Assembly (NCBI RefSeq): GCF_000378125.1
Contig: NZ_KB899241.1
Location: forward strand, 221,092 to 285,091
Source: Rudaea cellulosilytica DSM 22992
GTDB taxonomy: Bacteria > Pseudomonadota > Gammaproteobacteria > Xanthomonadales > Rhodanobacteraceae
Reading direction: 5' to 3'
Length of the DNA: 64,000 bases
How positions within the stretch are numbered: the first letter of the stretch is position 1; each line of letters begins with the position of its first letter. The translations under genes and the position numbers were made by a program. The notes below the pieces were generated by a model. The model did no database searches. It saw only the letters and a list, made by a program, of their open reading frames with translations, and had not been told where the DNA came from. Below are positions 1-8,280 of the stretch, in pieces.

Positions 1-1121
1 GCAACCGCGCCTGCAACCAGACCGCGCAGGCCGAAAACCGCGTGCACCTGTCGAATCTCTGCACCGAGATCATCGAAGTCACCGGCGGCGCAGAAACCGC
101 GGTGTGCAATCTCGGTTCGATCAATCTCGCGCGCTGCGTCATCGACGGCGCCTTCGATTTCGACAAGCTCGCACACACGGTGCAGATCGCCGTGCGCCAG
201 CTCGACCGCGTGATCGATCTGAATTTCTATCCGATCGCGACCGCGCGCGCCTCGAACTTGCGCTGGCGGCCGGTCGGCTTGGGTTTGATGGGCCTGCAGG
301 ACGTATTCTTCCAGTTGCGCCTGGCGTTCGATTCGCCCGCCGCGCGCACGCTGTCGGCGCGCATCTCCGAGGAGATCTATTACCACGCGCTGCACACCTC
401 GCTCGAACTCGCGCGCGAGCACGGCGCACACGCCGCGTTCGCGGACACGCGGGCTTCGCGAGGCGAGTTGCAGTTCGATGCGTGGAACGTGACGCCTAGC
501 GATACCGTGCGCTGGAACGCGCTGCGCGAGGAGATCAAGGCACACGGTCTGCGCAACTCGCTGCTGATCGCGATCGCGCCGACCGCGACGATCGCCTCGA
601 TCGCCGGCTGCTATGAGTGCATCGAGCCGCAGCTGTCGAACCTGTTCAAGCGCGAGACGCTGTCCGGCGATTTCCTCCAGGTCAACCGCTATCTCGTCGA
701 GGAACTCAAGCGCCTGGGACTGTGGACGACCGAGATCCGCGACGCGATCAAGCTCGCCGAAGGTTCGGTGCAATCGGTAGCCGCGCTGCCCGAAGAACTC
801 AAGGTTATCTATCGCACGGTCTGGGAACTGCCGATGCGCGCGTTGATCGACATGGGCGCCGAGCGCGGTGCCTTCGTCGACCAAAGCCAGTCGCTGAACC
901 TGTTTATCGAGAACCCGAACATCGGCCAGTTGTCGAGCATGTACATGTACGCTTGGAAGAAAGGCTTGAAGACAACGTACTACTTGCGCTCGCGGCCGGC
1001 GACGAAGATCGCCAAGACCACGGTGGCGGCGAGCGATGCGACGCCGAAGAAGACCTATTCCGACAGCGATGCCGTCGTCTGCTCGCTCGAGAACCCGGAA
1101 CTGTGCGAGGCCTGCCAATGA
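1..1121 (+). CDS. nrdA: Ribonucleoside-diphosphate reductase alpha subunit (3' part)
   Basis: This is the C-terminal part of the large subunit of an aerobic class I ribonucleotide reductase, which makes deoxynucleotides in the cytoplasm. The frame is open from base 3, so the gene starts outside the window. The catalytic motif NLCTE is visible near bases 54-68, with the radical cysteine between Asn and Glu. The partner redox cysteine lies in AVCNLGSINL. A YYLR motif near the C-terminus matches the tyrosine pair that relays the radical from the beta subunit. The tail carries the swinging cysteines, ending ELCEACQ. The stop overlaps the nrdB start by ATGA, so the two are translationally coupled. 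Confidence 0.95.
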   Translation, partial: NRACNQTAQAENRVHLSNLCTEIIEVTGGAETAVCNLGSINLARCVIDGAFDFDKLAHTVQIAVRQLDRVIDLNFYPIATARASNLRWRPVGLGLMGLQDVFFQLRLAFDSPAARTLSARISEEIYYHALHTSLELAREHGAHAAFADTRASRGELQFDAWNVTPSDTVRWNALREEIKAHGLRNSLLIAIAPTATIASIAGCYECIEPQLSNLFKRETLSGDFLQVNRYLVEELKRLGLWTTEIRDAIKLAEGSVQSVAALPEELKVIYRTVWELPMRALIDMGAERGAFVDQSQSLNLFIENPNIGQLSSMYMYAWKKGLKTTYYLRSRPATKIAKTTVAASDATPKKTYSDSDAVVCSLENPELCEACQ

Positions 1122-2128
1122 CGACCTCGCACCTGCTCGATCCCGGTTTCAACCTCACCCTGCGGCCAATGCGCTATCCGCAGTTCTACGAGATGTACCG
1201 CGCCGCGATCAAGAACACCTGGACGGTCGAGGAGATCGACTTTCAGATCGACCTTAACCATCTCGACAAGCGCATGACCCCGGCCGAACGGCACCTGATC
1301 GAGCGCCTCGTCGCATTCTTCGCGACCGGCGATTCGATCGTCGCCAACAATCTCGTGCTCAACCTGTACAAGCACATCAACGCGCCCGAAGCGCGCATGT
1401 ACCTGTCGCGCCAGCTCTACGAAGAAGCGCTGCATGTGCAGTTCTACCTGACCCTGCTCGACAACTATATCCCGCAGGCCGAGCGCCGCGCGCAGGCCTT
1501 CGCCGCGATCGAGAACATTCCCTCGATCCGGCACAAGGCTGAGTTCTGCCAACGCTGGATCGACTCGATCCAGCGTCTCGACCGCATCGACAGCGACGCG
1601 GACAAGCGCCAGTTCCTGCTCAATCTCACATGTTTTGCCGCATGCATCGAAGGCCTGTTCTTCTTCGCCGCGTTCGCCTACGTCTACTTCCTGCGCTCGC
1701 GCGGCCTGCTGCCCGGCCTTGCTGCAGGCACCAACTGGGTGTTTCGCGACGAGTCCGCGCACATGACCTTCGCCTTCGAGGTAATCCGCACGGTACGAAG
1801 TGAGCAGCCGGCGTTGTTCGACGAACGATGGGCGAGCGACGTGCGCACGATGCTCGCGGATGCGGTCGAATGCGAAACGCTGTTTGCGGACGATGTGCTG
1901 GCCGGCGGCGTCGTCGGCCTGTCGGCGGCGGAGATGCGCCAATATCTCGAATACGTCGCCGACCAGCGCCTGACCATGCTCGGCCTCACGCCGCTCTACG
2001 GCGCGAAGAATCCGTTCCCGTTCATGGAACTGCAGGACGTGCAGGAACTGACCAACTTCTTCGAGCGCCGCGTCTCCGCCTACCAGGTCGGCGTGCAGGG
2101 CGAGGTCAGCTTCGACCACGCGTTCTGA
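1118..2128 (+). CDS. nrdB: Ribonucleoside-diphosphate reductase beta subunit
   Basis: The 336-residue small subunit of class I ribonucleotide reductase, which houses the diiron-tyrosyl radical cofactor. The first iron-ligand helix is seen in FFATGDSIVANN. The second is EEALHVQFY, where Glu, His and a Tyr four residues after the His match the spacing of the radical tyrosine in class I proteins. A later FRDESAHMTF supplies the second Glu/His pair. The ATG overlaps the nrdA stop by four bases. The gene is followed at once by the metE promoter region, so transcription may continue into it unless it is stopped there; no terminator is visible between them. Confidence 0.95.
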   Translation: MTTSHLLDPGFNLTLRPMRYPQFYEMYRAAIKNTWTVEEIDFQIDLNHLDKRMTPAERHLIERLVAFFATGDSIVANNLVLNLYKHINAPEARMYLSRQLYEEALHVQFYLTLLDNYIPQAERRAQAFAAIENIPSIRHKAEFCQRWIDSIQRLDRIDSDADKRQFLLNLTCFAACIEGLFFFAAFAYVYFLRSRGLLPGLAAGTNWVFRDESAHMTFAFEVIRTVRSEQPALFDERWASDVRTMLADAVECETLFADDVLAGGVVGLSAAEMRQYLEYVADQRLTMLGLTPLYGAKNPFPFMELQDVQELTNFFERRVSAYQVGVQGEVSFDHAF

Positions 2129-2136
2129 AAACTGCA

Positions 2137-2168
2137 TTGACGATGGACGTCTAGACATCTAGACTGCC
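2137..2168 (+). promoter_or_regulatory. metE promoter with tandem MET-box-like operators
   Basis: A sigma-70-type promoter reads TTGACG (2137-2142), 17-bp spacer, TAGACT (2160-2165). The spacer and -10 are built from tandem 8-mers: GGACGTCT (2145-2152), AGACATCT (2153-2160) and a weaker AGACTGCC (2161-2168). The MetJ operator of enterics is tandem AGACGTCT, so the first two match 7 of 8 and the third 5 of 8. A repressor here would cover the promoter. The match is seen in sequence; the identity of the regulator is inference, because no metJ gene lies in the window. Confidence 0.6.
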
Positions 2169-2171
2169 AAT

Positions 2172-2356
2172 TGCTGAAGGTGCCGGAAGTAACGCTCCGG
2201 CTGAAAAGGGAATCCGGCGAAAATCCGGAGCTGCCCCGCAGCGGTATGTGGAAACGAATTCGTCAACAGCACTGGGTGTTACGGCCCGGGAAGCGGCGAT
2301 CAGTAGGAGGGCTCGAATCATCGAACCCGTGTCCACGAGCCCGAAGACCTGCCTTG
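2172..2356 (+). ncRNA. Cobalamin riboswitch
   Basis: The leader of metE carries the conserved parts of the adenosylcobalamin/B12 aptamer: GGTGCCGG near the 5' end, the central GGAGCTGCCCCGC segment (2227-2239), and the B12-box AGCCCGAAGACCTGCC (2338-2353). By family knowledge, cobalamin binding turns down the B12-independent methionine synthase when the cheaper B12-dependent route can run. About 240 nt separate the aptamer from the metE ATG. That stretch can form a stem from arms 2443-2450 and 2485-2492, and the Shine-Dalgarno GAGGAA is at 2584-2589. I cannot tell from sequence whether control acts on termination or translation. Confidence 0.93.
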
Positions 2357-2594
2357 GCCGAACGGTTTGCGCCGTTCGATACGACTCGGAACTTCGCGGG
2401 AAGGTTTCGGGCGAATGCCTGCCTGCGCCTTGCGCGGATGCGCCCTCGCCTTCGATCCCCGCTGAATTCCGTTTCGCCCGCGGGGGCGAGGGTCGACGCT
2501 GCGCATGATCTTCTGCGTGACTCGACTCACGGCGGTTGCTCTGCGATAGCGCCTGCTTTCGTTCCTCTGTGTCCATCACGCATGAGGAATTCAC

Positions 2595-4868
2595 ATGTCA
2601 CAAGTCACCAATCTCGGCTTTCCGCGCATCGGCCGCAGGCGCGAACTGAAGATCGCTCTCGAAAGCTACTGGAAAGGCGCGATCGACGCCGACGCGTTGC
2701 ACGCCACCGCGCGCGAGCTGCGTCAACGTCACTGGCAATTGCAGCGCGAAGCCGGTGCGGATGTCGTGCCGGTCAACGACTTCACCCTGTACGACCACGT
2801 CCTCGACACGGCCTGGCTGTTCGGCGCCGTGCCGTCCGGTTACCTCGAACTGGCCAAGACCGATCCACTTGCCGCCTATTTCGCCACTGCGCGCGGATAC
2901 AAGTCAGCCGGACGCGACCTGCGTGCGCTCGAAATGACCAAATGGTTCGACACGAACTATCACTATCTCGTACCGGAATTGACGCGCGATCAGGCATTCG
3001 CTCTGTGTGGCGGCAAACCGATCGCCGAATTTCTCGAAGCGCGCGCACTCGGCCACGAGGCGCGCCCCGTCTTGCTCGGTCCGGTGTCGTTCCTGCTGCT
3101 GTCGAAAACCGTCGACGGCGGCGATCGCCTCGCCCTGCTCGACAAGCTCGTCCCGGTCTACGCGGACCTGCTCGGCAAGCTCGCCGACGCCGGTGCGGAA
3201 TGGGTGCAGATCGACGAACCGTTCCTCGCCCTCGACCTCTGCGACGCCGCCCAACACGCATATCGGTACGCCTACGCCGCGCTCGCCGAGACGCGTACGC
3301 CGAAGCTGCTGCTCGCAACCTACTTCTCCGGGCTCGACGAGAACCTGCCGCTGGCGACCTCGCTGCCGGCGCACGGCCTGCACGTCGACCTCGTGCGTGC
3401 GCCGCACCTGCTCGACGCCGTGCTCGACCATCTGCCCGACGACCGCGTGCTTTCGTTGGGCCTCGTCGATGGACGCAACATCTGGCGCGCCGATCTGCAC
3501 GCGGCGTCCGGCTTGATCAAGCGCGCGCGCGCCGCAGTCAGCGCGCACCGCCTGCAGCTCGCACCGTCGTGCTCGCTGCTGCACGTGCCGATCGATGCGG
3601 GCATGGAGAGCGCGCTCGAAATACATCCTTGGCTCGCTTTCGCGTGCGAGAAAATCGCCGAGCTGCGCACGCTGGCCGACGCGGCAGAAGGCGACACCGC
3701 CGCGCTCGCCGCGGTGGCCGCTTCGCGCGAATTGCAAAAGGCGCGACGCACATCGAAGCTCGTCGTCAACCCGGGCGTGCGCGAACGCCTGAAACAGAGC
3801 TCGACGCAATTGCAACGGCGCGGTTCGGATTACGCGGCGCGTAAACTCAGGCAGGCGCAAACGCTGGCCCTGCCGGTCTATCCGACGACGACGATCGGCT
3901 CGTTCCCGCAGACCGCCGAGGTGCGTCACGCGCGCGCCGCGTATCGCGCGGGCAAGCTCAGCGAGTCCGAGTACCAGACCTTCCTGGAGAACGAAACCGC
4001 TCAGGCGGTACGCATCCAGGAGGGACTCGACATCGACGTGCTCGTGCACGGCGAGTTCGAGCGCAACGACATGGTCGAATACTTCGGCGAGCAGCTCGAC
4101 GGATTTGTGTTCACCAAGCAGGGTTGGGTGCAGAGCTATGGATCGCGCTGCGTGAAACCGCCGATCATCTATGGCGACGTTTCGCGCCCGCGGCCGATGA
4201 CAGTCGCCTGGTCGCGCTACGCGCAATCGCTGACGAAGCGGCCGATGAAAGGCATGCTCACCGGGCCGGTGACGATGCTGCAATGGTCGTTCGTGCGCGA
4301 CGACCAGTCGCGTGCCGAAACGTGCAAGCAGATCGCGCTGGCGCTGCGCGATGAAGTGGTCGACCTCGAGGCGGCCGGCATCCGCGTGATCCAGATCGAC
4401 GAACCCGCGTTGCGCGAAGGTCTGCCGTTGCGCCACAAGGATCGGGATGCCTACCTCGCCTGGGCGGTCGCCTGCTTCCGCATCGCCGCGGCCGGCGCGC
4501 GCGACGAGACGCAGATCCATAGCCACATGTGCTATGCCGAGTTCAACGACATCATCGATGCCGTCGCGGCAATGGATGCCGATGTGATCTCGATCGAAAC
4601 CTCGCGTTCACGCATGGAGCTGCTCGAGGCATTCACGAAGTTCCAGTATCCGAGCGGCATCGGTCCGGGCGTCTACGACATCCATTCGCCGCACGTGCCC
4701 GAACAGACCGACATGCTCGAGTTGCTGTACAAGGCCCGCACGCGGCTCAAGCCCGATCAGCTTTGGATCAATCCCGACTGCGGACTGAAGACGCGCGACT
4801 GGCCCGAGGTGAAGGCGGCGCTGAGCGCGATGGTCGGCGCGGCGAAGGCATTGCGCCAGGAGGCCTGA
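2595..4868 (+). CDS. metE: Cobalamin-independent methionine synthase
   Basis: A 757-residue 5-methyltetrahydropteroyltriglutamate-homocysteine methyltransferase, close to the 753 residues of the E. coli enzyme. It transfers the methyl group from methyl-folate to homocysteine, the last step of methionine synthesis, in the cytoplasm. The N-terminal half starts with LGFPRIG. The C-terminal catalytic half begins near TTTIGSFPQT. The zinc site is intact: His and Cys in IHSHMCYAEF, Glu in ISIETSRS and Cys in NPDCGLKTR. The start is set by GAGGAA six bases upstream. Its promoter and B12 riboswitch predict control by both methionine/SAM status and cobalamin. Confidence 0.97.
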   Translation: MSQVTNLGFPRIGRRRELKIALESYWKGAIDADALHATARELRQRHWQLQREAGADVVPVNDFTLYDHVLDTAWLFGAVPSGYLELAKTDPLAAYFATARGYKSAGRDLRALEMTKWFDTNYHYLVPELTRDQAFALCGGKPIAEFLEARALGHEARPVLLGPVSFLLLSKTVDGGDRLALLDKLVPVYADLLGKLADAGAEWVQIDEPFLALDLCDAAQHAYRYAYAALAETRTPKLLLATYFSGLDENLPLATSLPAHGLHVDLVRAPHLLDAVLDHLPDDRVLSLGLVDGRNIWRADLHAASGLIKRARAAVSAHRLQLAPSCSLLHVPIDAGMESALEIHPWLAFACEKIAELRTLADAAEGDTAALAAVAASRELQKARRTSKLVVNPGVRERLKQSSTQLQRRGSDYAARKLRQAQTLALPVYPTTTIGSFPQTAEVRHARAAYRAGKLSESEYQTFLENETAQAVRIQEGLDIDVLVHGEFERNDMVEYFGEQLDGFVFTKQGWVQSYGSRCVKPPIIYGDVSRPRPMTVAWSRYAQSLTKRPMKGMLTGPVTMLQWSFVRDDQSRAETCKQIALALRDEVVDLEAAGIRVIQIDEPALREGLPLRHKDRDAYLAWAVACFRIAAAGARDETQIHSHMCYAEFNDIIDAVAAMDADVISIETSRSRMELLEAFTKFQYPSGIGPGVYDIHSPHVPEQTDMLELLYKARTRLKPDQLWINPDCGLKTRDWPEVKAALSAMVGAAKALRQEA

Positions 4869-4888
4869 TCCACGCGGGAGCCAAGCCG

Positions 4889-6775
4889 TTACCCGTCAGG
4901 CACACCGGCGTGTTTCGAGTTCGAATCGATCGGCGCCACGCTGTCCGCTCGTTCTTCGCAGAGAGCGACGGCGGCGCCGATCGATACGACAACCGCCTCG
5001 ACGCTCGCAATCTTCCCCGCCTCGTCCGTCTGCTTCGTCGCTTCGCTTGTGCCTTGCCAGAGGCCGATGATGACTCTCTGCTCCGGCGCGATCGACTTGA
5101 TCTGGCGGCAGATCAGGTCTGCATCGGCGAGCAAGGTCGGCGGCGTCGCCGAAACGACGACGAGATCCGCCGCCTCCTCGCACAATCGCGCTAGCGCGCC
5201 GCGTGCTTCGCCACGGTTCGCGGCGACGCGAACATCGAAGCGTTCCAGCCTCAGCACACGGGCAAGCATCAGCGCGGCGAGCAAGTCGCGCCCGGCGCGT
5301 GCGGGCAGCACGAGCACGCGATACGCACGCGGCGACGGCGCGGCCGCACCGTCGTAATCTTCGTCGGCATCGATCTCGTCGACCAGCACGCGCAGCGAGC
5401 GTGCGAGTGCTTTGCGCTGTTCGGCATTGAGGCGCTGCTCGGCGCGATCGCGTTCGGACGCGCGCACGACTGGCAACAGCACCTGGTCGTAGAACTCGGC
5501 CAGCGAATGCGCAGCAACGAAATCCTCCGCCATCTCGCGTCCGCGCACGAACGAACGCGGGCGCAGCAGGCGCCGGTACATCTGCTCGGATGGGGACAGC
5601 GCTTCCTCTTCGCCAAGCATCACGTTGAGAAAGGACAGGCTCGGCACGTGTCGCCCCATCACCACGAGACAGACCGTGAGCGGCGTCGACAGCAGCAGCC
5701 CGATCGGTCCCCAGATCGTCGTCCAGAACACGGCGGCGACGACGAGCGCGAACGAGGATACGCCCGTGCTCGCACCGTACAGCCACGGTTCGAGCACGTT
5801 GCCGGTGACGAGTTCGAGCGCGAGGAACAGCGCCAGCGTCGTCAGCGGTCCCATCCACGACGGCGACACGGCCAGCGACAGCAGCAGCGGCGGAATCGCC
5901 GCGATCCACGGCCCGACGTAGGGAACGAAGCGCAGCACCGCCGCAAGCCCGCCCCAGAGCATCGCGTTCGGCACGCCGATGAAATGCAGCCCCGTCGCGA
6001 GCGCGGCGCCGTAGATCAGATTGGTCAACAACTGCATGCCGAGGTAGCGGCGGATGCGCGCAGTGCCGTCGTCGATCGCGCGCGCAGTCGCGCCGATGCG
6101 CCCGTTGCCGACGAGGCGGATGAAGCGCTCCTGCAGATCGTCGGCCTTGATCGCCATGAACACGACGAGGAGAATGACGAGGAACGTGGTGCCGAGCGGG
6201 CCCATCAGCGGCTCGACGTAGGACTGCAGGACCTCGATCGGCGTATTTCTGCCGGTCTGGACGACGCGCACGTCGAGCGGCGCCTTCTCCTGCGCCTGAG
6301 CGGCGCCCTTGTCAGGTGCCGCCTGCTCGGCGGTCTTCTGCAGGTCCTGCGACAGGCGGGCGAGCTGGGTGAGCACGCCATTGCCGGCCGGCACGACGTC
6401 GCGTATCTTGGTCACGAGATTGCCGCGATACGCCGGCAACTGCTCGGCGAGATCGTGCAACTGCCGCGACAGCACGAAACCGAGTGCGATCAACGCGGCG
6501 AGCACGCCGATCAAGACGAGCACGGCAGCGGCGGTACGCCCGATCGCGCGCGCCAGCCAATTCACCAGCGGCTCGAGCATGAAGGCGAACAGCGCCGAGA
6601 GTGCGAGCGGTACGAACACCTCGCGGCCGAAGTAGAGCATCGCGAAAATCGAGACGGCGAGCGCCAGCGCCCACAACCCGTGCGTTGCTTCGGCCATGGT
6701 GCGCGAGTGCTCGGCCAGCATGCCGAGACGCTCGCGCCGGTCGCCTTCGCGATTCGCCGATCCTTGCATTGCCAT
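4889..6775 (-). CDS. AI-2E family permease with C-terminal extra domain
   Basis: A 628-residue inner-membrane protein. The first roughly 370 residues have the helix pattern of the AI-2E/PerM permease family: two helices near residues 30-90, a soluble insert with an amphipathic Q/A-rich stretch, then five or more helices including VPYVGPWIAAIPPLLLS. Family members export diverse small molecules; the substrate here cannot be read. The last 130 or so residues (YRVLVLPARAG to VVSIGAA) have alternating strand/helix patterns like a B12-binding or receiver-type Rossmann fold, without an obvious cobalamin DxHxxG motif. The start follows a perfect AAGGAGGT (6781-6788). It is convergent with metE, 20 bp apart, and last in a minus-strand operon. 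Confidence 0.8.
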   Translation of the reverse strand: MAMQGSANREGDRRERLGMLAEHSRTMAEATHGLWALALAVSIFAMLYFGREVFVPLALSALFAFMLEPLVNWLARAIGRTAAAVLVLIGVLAALIALGFVLSRQLHDLAEQLPAYRGNLVTKIRDVVPAGNGVLTQLARLSQDLQKTAEQAAPDKGAAQAQEKAPLDVRVVQTGRNTPIEVLQSYVEPLMGPLGTTFLVILLVVFMAIKADDLQERFIRLVGNGRIGATARAIDDGTARIRRYLGMQLLTNLIYGAALATGLHFIGVPNAMLWGGLAAVLRFVPYVGPWIAAIPPLLLSLAVSPSWMGPLTTLALFLALELVTGNVLEPWLYGASTGVSSFALVVAAVFWTTIWGPIGLLLSTPLTVCLVVMGRHVPSLSFLNVMLGEEEALSPSEQMYRRLLRPRSFVRGREMAEDFVAAHSLAEFYDQVLLPVVRASERDRAEQRLNAEQRKALARSLRVLVDEIDADEDYDGAAAPSPRAYRVLVLPARAGRDLLAALMLARVLRLERFDVRVAANRGEARGALARLCEEAADLVVVSATPPTLLADADLICRQIKSIAPEQRVIIGLWQGTSEATKQTDEAGKIASVEAVVVSIGAAVALCEERADSVAPIDSNSKHAGVPDG

Positions 6776-6799
6776 GCCGCACCTCCTTCGCTGCTGCGA

Positions 6800-7279
6800 T
6801 CACGCCTCCTGCGCTGGATCCGCACCGTCCGCGTCGGCAGGCGCAGACGCAGGCCGGTCCGTTGCTGCAACATGGTGCTCATACAGCTTGAACGCCGCCG
6901 AAACGAGAATCGCCGTACCCGCCGTGCGCCACCACAACCGCGCGGCGGAAAAGAGCAATCGGCGACGCGTGGACACGACCCATACGGCAACCGCACCGCA
7001 CAGCCCGGCGACTGCTACCGCGGTCCACGGACGCTGCTGCACCGCATCTTCGACGACGGGCTGCGCCTGTTCCAGCATGACACGCAGGTTGCCGTGGCGC
7101 CAATGCTCGCCGGTCGCATCGGCGATGCTCGACCAAAGTTCGCCCCAGACGCCGGGCGCCGCATTCGCCGAGCCCGCTGCGGCATGGCGGCGCAAATGTG
7201 GTTTCCGTGCCAGTGCGATCGCGAGTGCGGACCGGCTCGCCTCCAGCGAACGTACCGCGGCGGCAACGTCCTCGTTCAT
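6800..7279 (-). CDS. Small membrane protein, YqjK-position gene
   Basis: A 159-residue protein of unknown function. The ATG at 7279 overlaps the stop of the upstream YqjE-like gene (ATGA), which decides the start against a longer frame. The N-terminal half is hydrophilic and Ala/Arg rich. A hydrophobic segment, TAVAVAGLCGAVAVWVV, sits near residue 90, and a second weaker one, AGTAILVSAAFKLYEHH, near 125. Its place after DUF883 and YqjE-like genes matches yqjK of the E. coli yqjD-yqjE-yqjK set, but I see no specific sequence match. It ends 25 bp before the permease gene. Confidence 0.7.
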   Translation of the reverse strand: MNEDVAAAVRSLEASRSALAIALARKPHLRRHAAAGSANAAPGVWGELWSSIADATGEHWRHGNLRVMLEQAQPVVEDAVQQRPWTAVAVAGLCGAVAVWVVSTRRRLLFSAARLWWRTAGTAILVSAAFKLYEHHVAATDRPASAPADADGADPAQEA

Positions 7280-7671
7280 GCGTCGCCTCCCCGCGTCTCG
7301 TCGGCGCCGCGCGCGGCGCGCAGCAATTCGAGATCGCGCTGCAACTGCTGGTTCAGCACCTCCGACATCGGCTGCGGCTTGCGCGTCAGCGCGAACGCGA
7401 CGCACGCGCCCGCGACGAGCAGGCACACAATCGGTACGGCCCAGGCACGCCAGCTCGCAACGTCGACACCGTTCGACCACAGCGACAGAACCACGGCAGC
7501 GCTGACCAGGCCGATCAGCACGAACAGCGCAGCGAGCGCGAACGCGACCACGCGCCACAGCCACGAGCGCAGCGACGCGGCACACTCCACACGGACCAGT
7601 TCCGCGTAGCCGAGCGCGTGCTCGCCGACGAGATCGAGATGGCGTGCCAGTGCGAGCAGGAAGCGCAACAT
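7276..7671 (-). CDS. YqjE-like / holin-X family inner membrane protein
   Basis: A 131-residue protein with a cytoplasmic N-terminal helix, then two membrane segments (VVAFALAALFVLIGLVSAAVV and AVPIVCLLVAGACVAFAL) and a basic tail. This is the layout of the phage-holin family (DUF1469/YqjE), which despite the name is mostly chromosomal and linked to membrane or stationary-phase stress. The start is taken at ATG 7671; a TTG five codons upstream is less likely. It lies between a DUF883 gene and a small membrane gene with which it overlaps by four bases, so the set is one operon. Confidence 0.78.
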   Translation of the reverse strand: MLRFLLALARHLDLVGEHALGYAELVRVECAASLRSWLWRVVAFALAALFVLIGLVSAAVVLSLWSNGVDVASWRAWAVPIVCLLVAGACVAFALTRKPQPMSEVLNQQLQRDLELLRAARGADETRGGDA

Positions 7672-7737
7672 GGACTCAATGCCCAAACTGGGCGATAGAG
7701 CGCCACGTTACGCGGCTACCCCAGGCGGCAGCACCGA

Positions 7738-8061
7738 TCATCGCCGTGTCGCACCGAGCAGCAGCGCGGCGAGCGCGCCGGCGGCCGCGGCCGCGAGCAC
7801 GGCCTGCAACGGCCGCTCGACGATGCGCCCGCGCATCGCCGCGAGCGCATCTGCCGCGTGTTCGCGCACGCGCTCGCCCGCGTCGTCCGGCACCGGTTCT
7901 TCTATCTTCACGCCGGCCTTGCCGCGTCGGCGGGTCGAGGATCGCGCTGTGGATGGGCGACGGCGCGAGGCGACAGGCGCTTCGGCGTCTGCTGTTTTCG
8001 CGTCGGCAGGTGGTTCGCTCGAGCGATCCTCGAAGCTATCGTCGGAAATATCTGGAGACAT
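7738..8061 (-). CDS. DUF883 (ElaB/YqjD-like) membrane-anchored protein
   Basis: A 107-residue protein with an acidic, low-complexity N-terminus, a basic middle (SRRRPSTARSSTRRRGK), an amphipathic stretch (AGERVREHAADALAAMRGRI) and a C-terminal membrane anchor rich in Ala/Leu followed by TRR. This is the ElaB/YqjD/YgaM tail-anchor plan; in E. coli these proteins bind ribosomes at the inner membrane in stationary phase. The start is set by a strong AAGGAGGT just upstream of ATG 8061 rather than a frame that opens 99 bases earlier. It is first of four minus-strand genes that end with the AI-2E permease. Confidence 0.8.
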   Translation of the reverse strand: MSPDISDDSFEDRSSEPPADAKTADAEAPVASRRRPSTARSSTRRRGKAGVKIEEPVPDDAGERVREHAADALAAMRGRIVERPLQAVLAAAAAGALAALLLGATRR

Positions 8062-8280
8062 GAGCCACCTCCTTTCAGGCGATGGGCACGCGGGCTTTCT
8101 GTTCCGCCGCAGCCGCACCAATCGCGATGGGGCGACCCGTTTCCCGACGGCTGCCGGCACTTACGGGTCACCCACATACCGATAGTCGCAAAAAGCGGGC
8201 GTCTATTCCTAGTGCAGCGGGTTCAGTCGTTCAGGTAGCGACCCATCCGGATGGCACCAACGTGCGGATTCCCCGCCGCT

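Noticed and set aside
4868..4910. A terminator between metE and the convergent permease gene
   Set aside because: GCCTGA and TCAGGC can pair, but the loop is long, the stem is six bases, and there is no T-run, so I do not list it.
5507..7609. A 700-codon open frame on the plus strand
   Set aside because: It lies opposite the AI-2E permease operon, is very rich in Arg/Gln/His, and has no recognisable domain; the minus-strand genes have family matches, good ribosome-binding sites and overlapping junctions.
7276..7671. Holin-family hit as a sign of a prophage
   Set aside because: No capsid, integrase or lysis genes are nearby, and YqjE-like proteins are chromosomal membrane proteins in many gammaproteobacteria.
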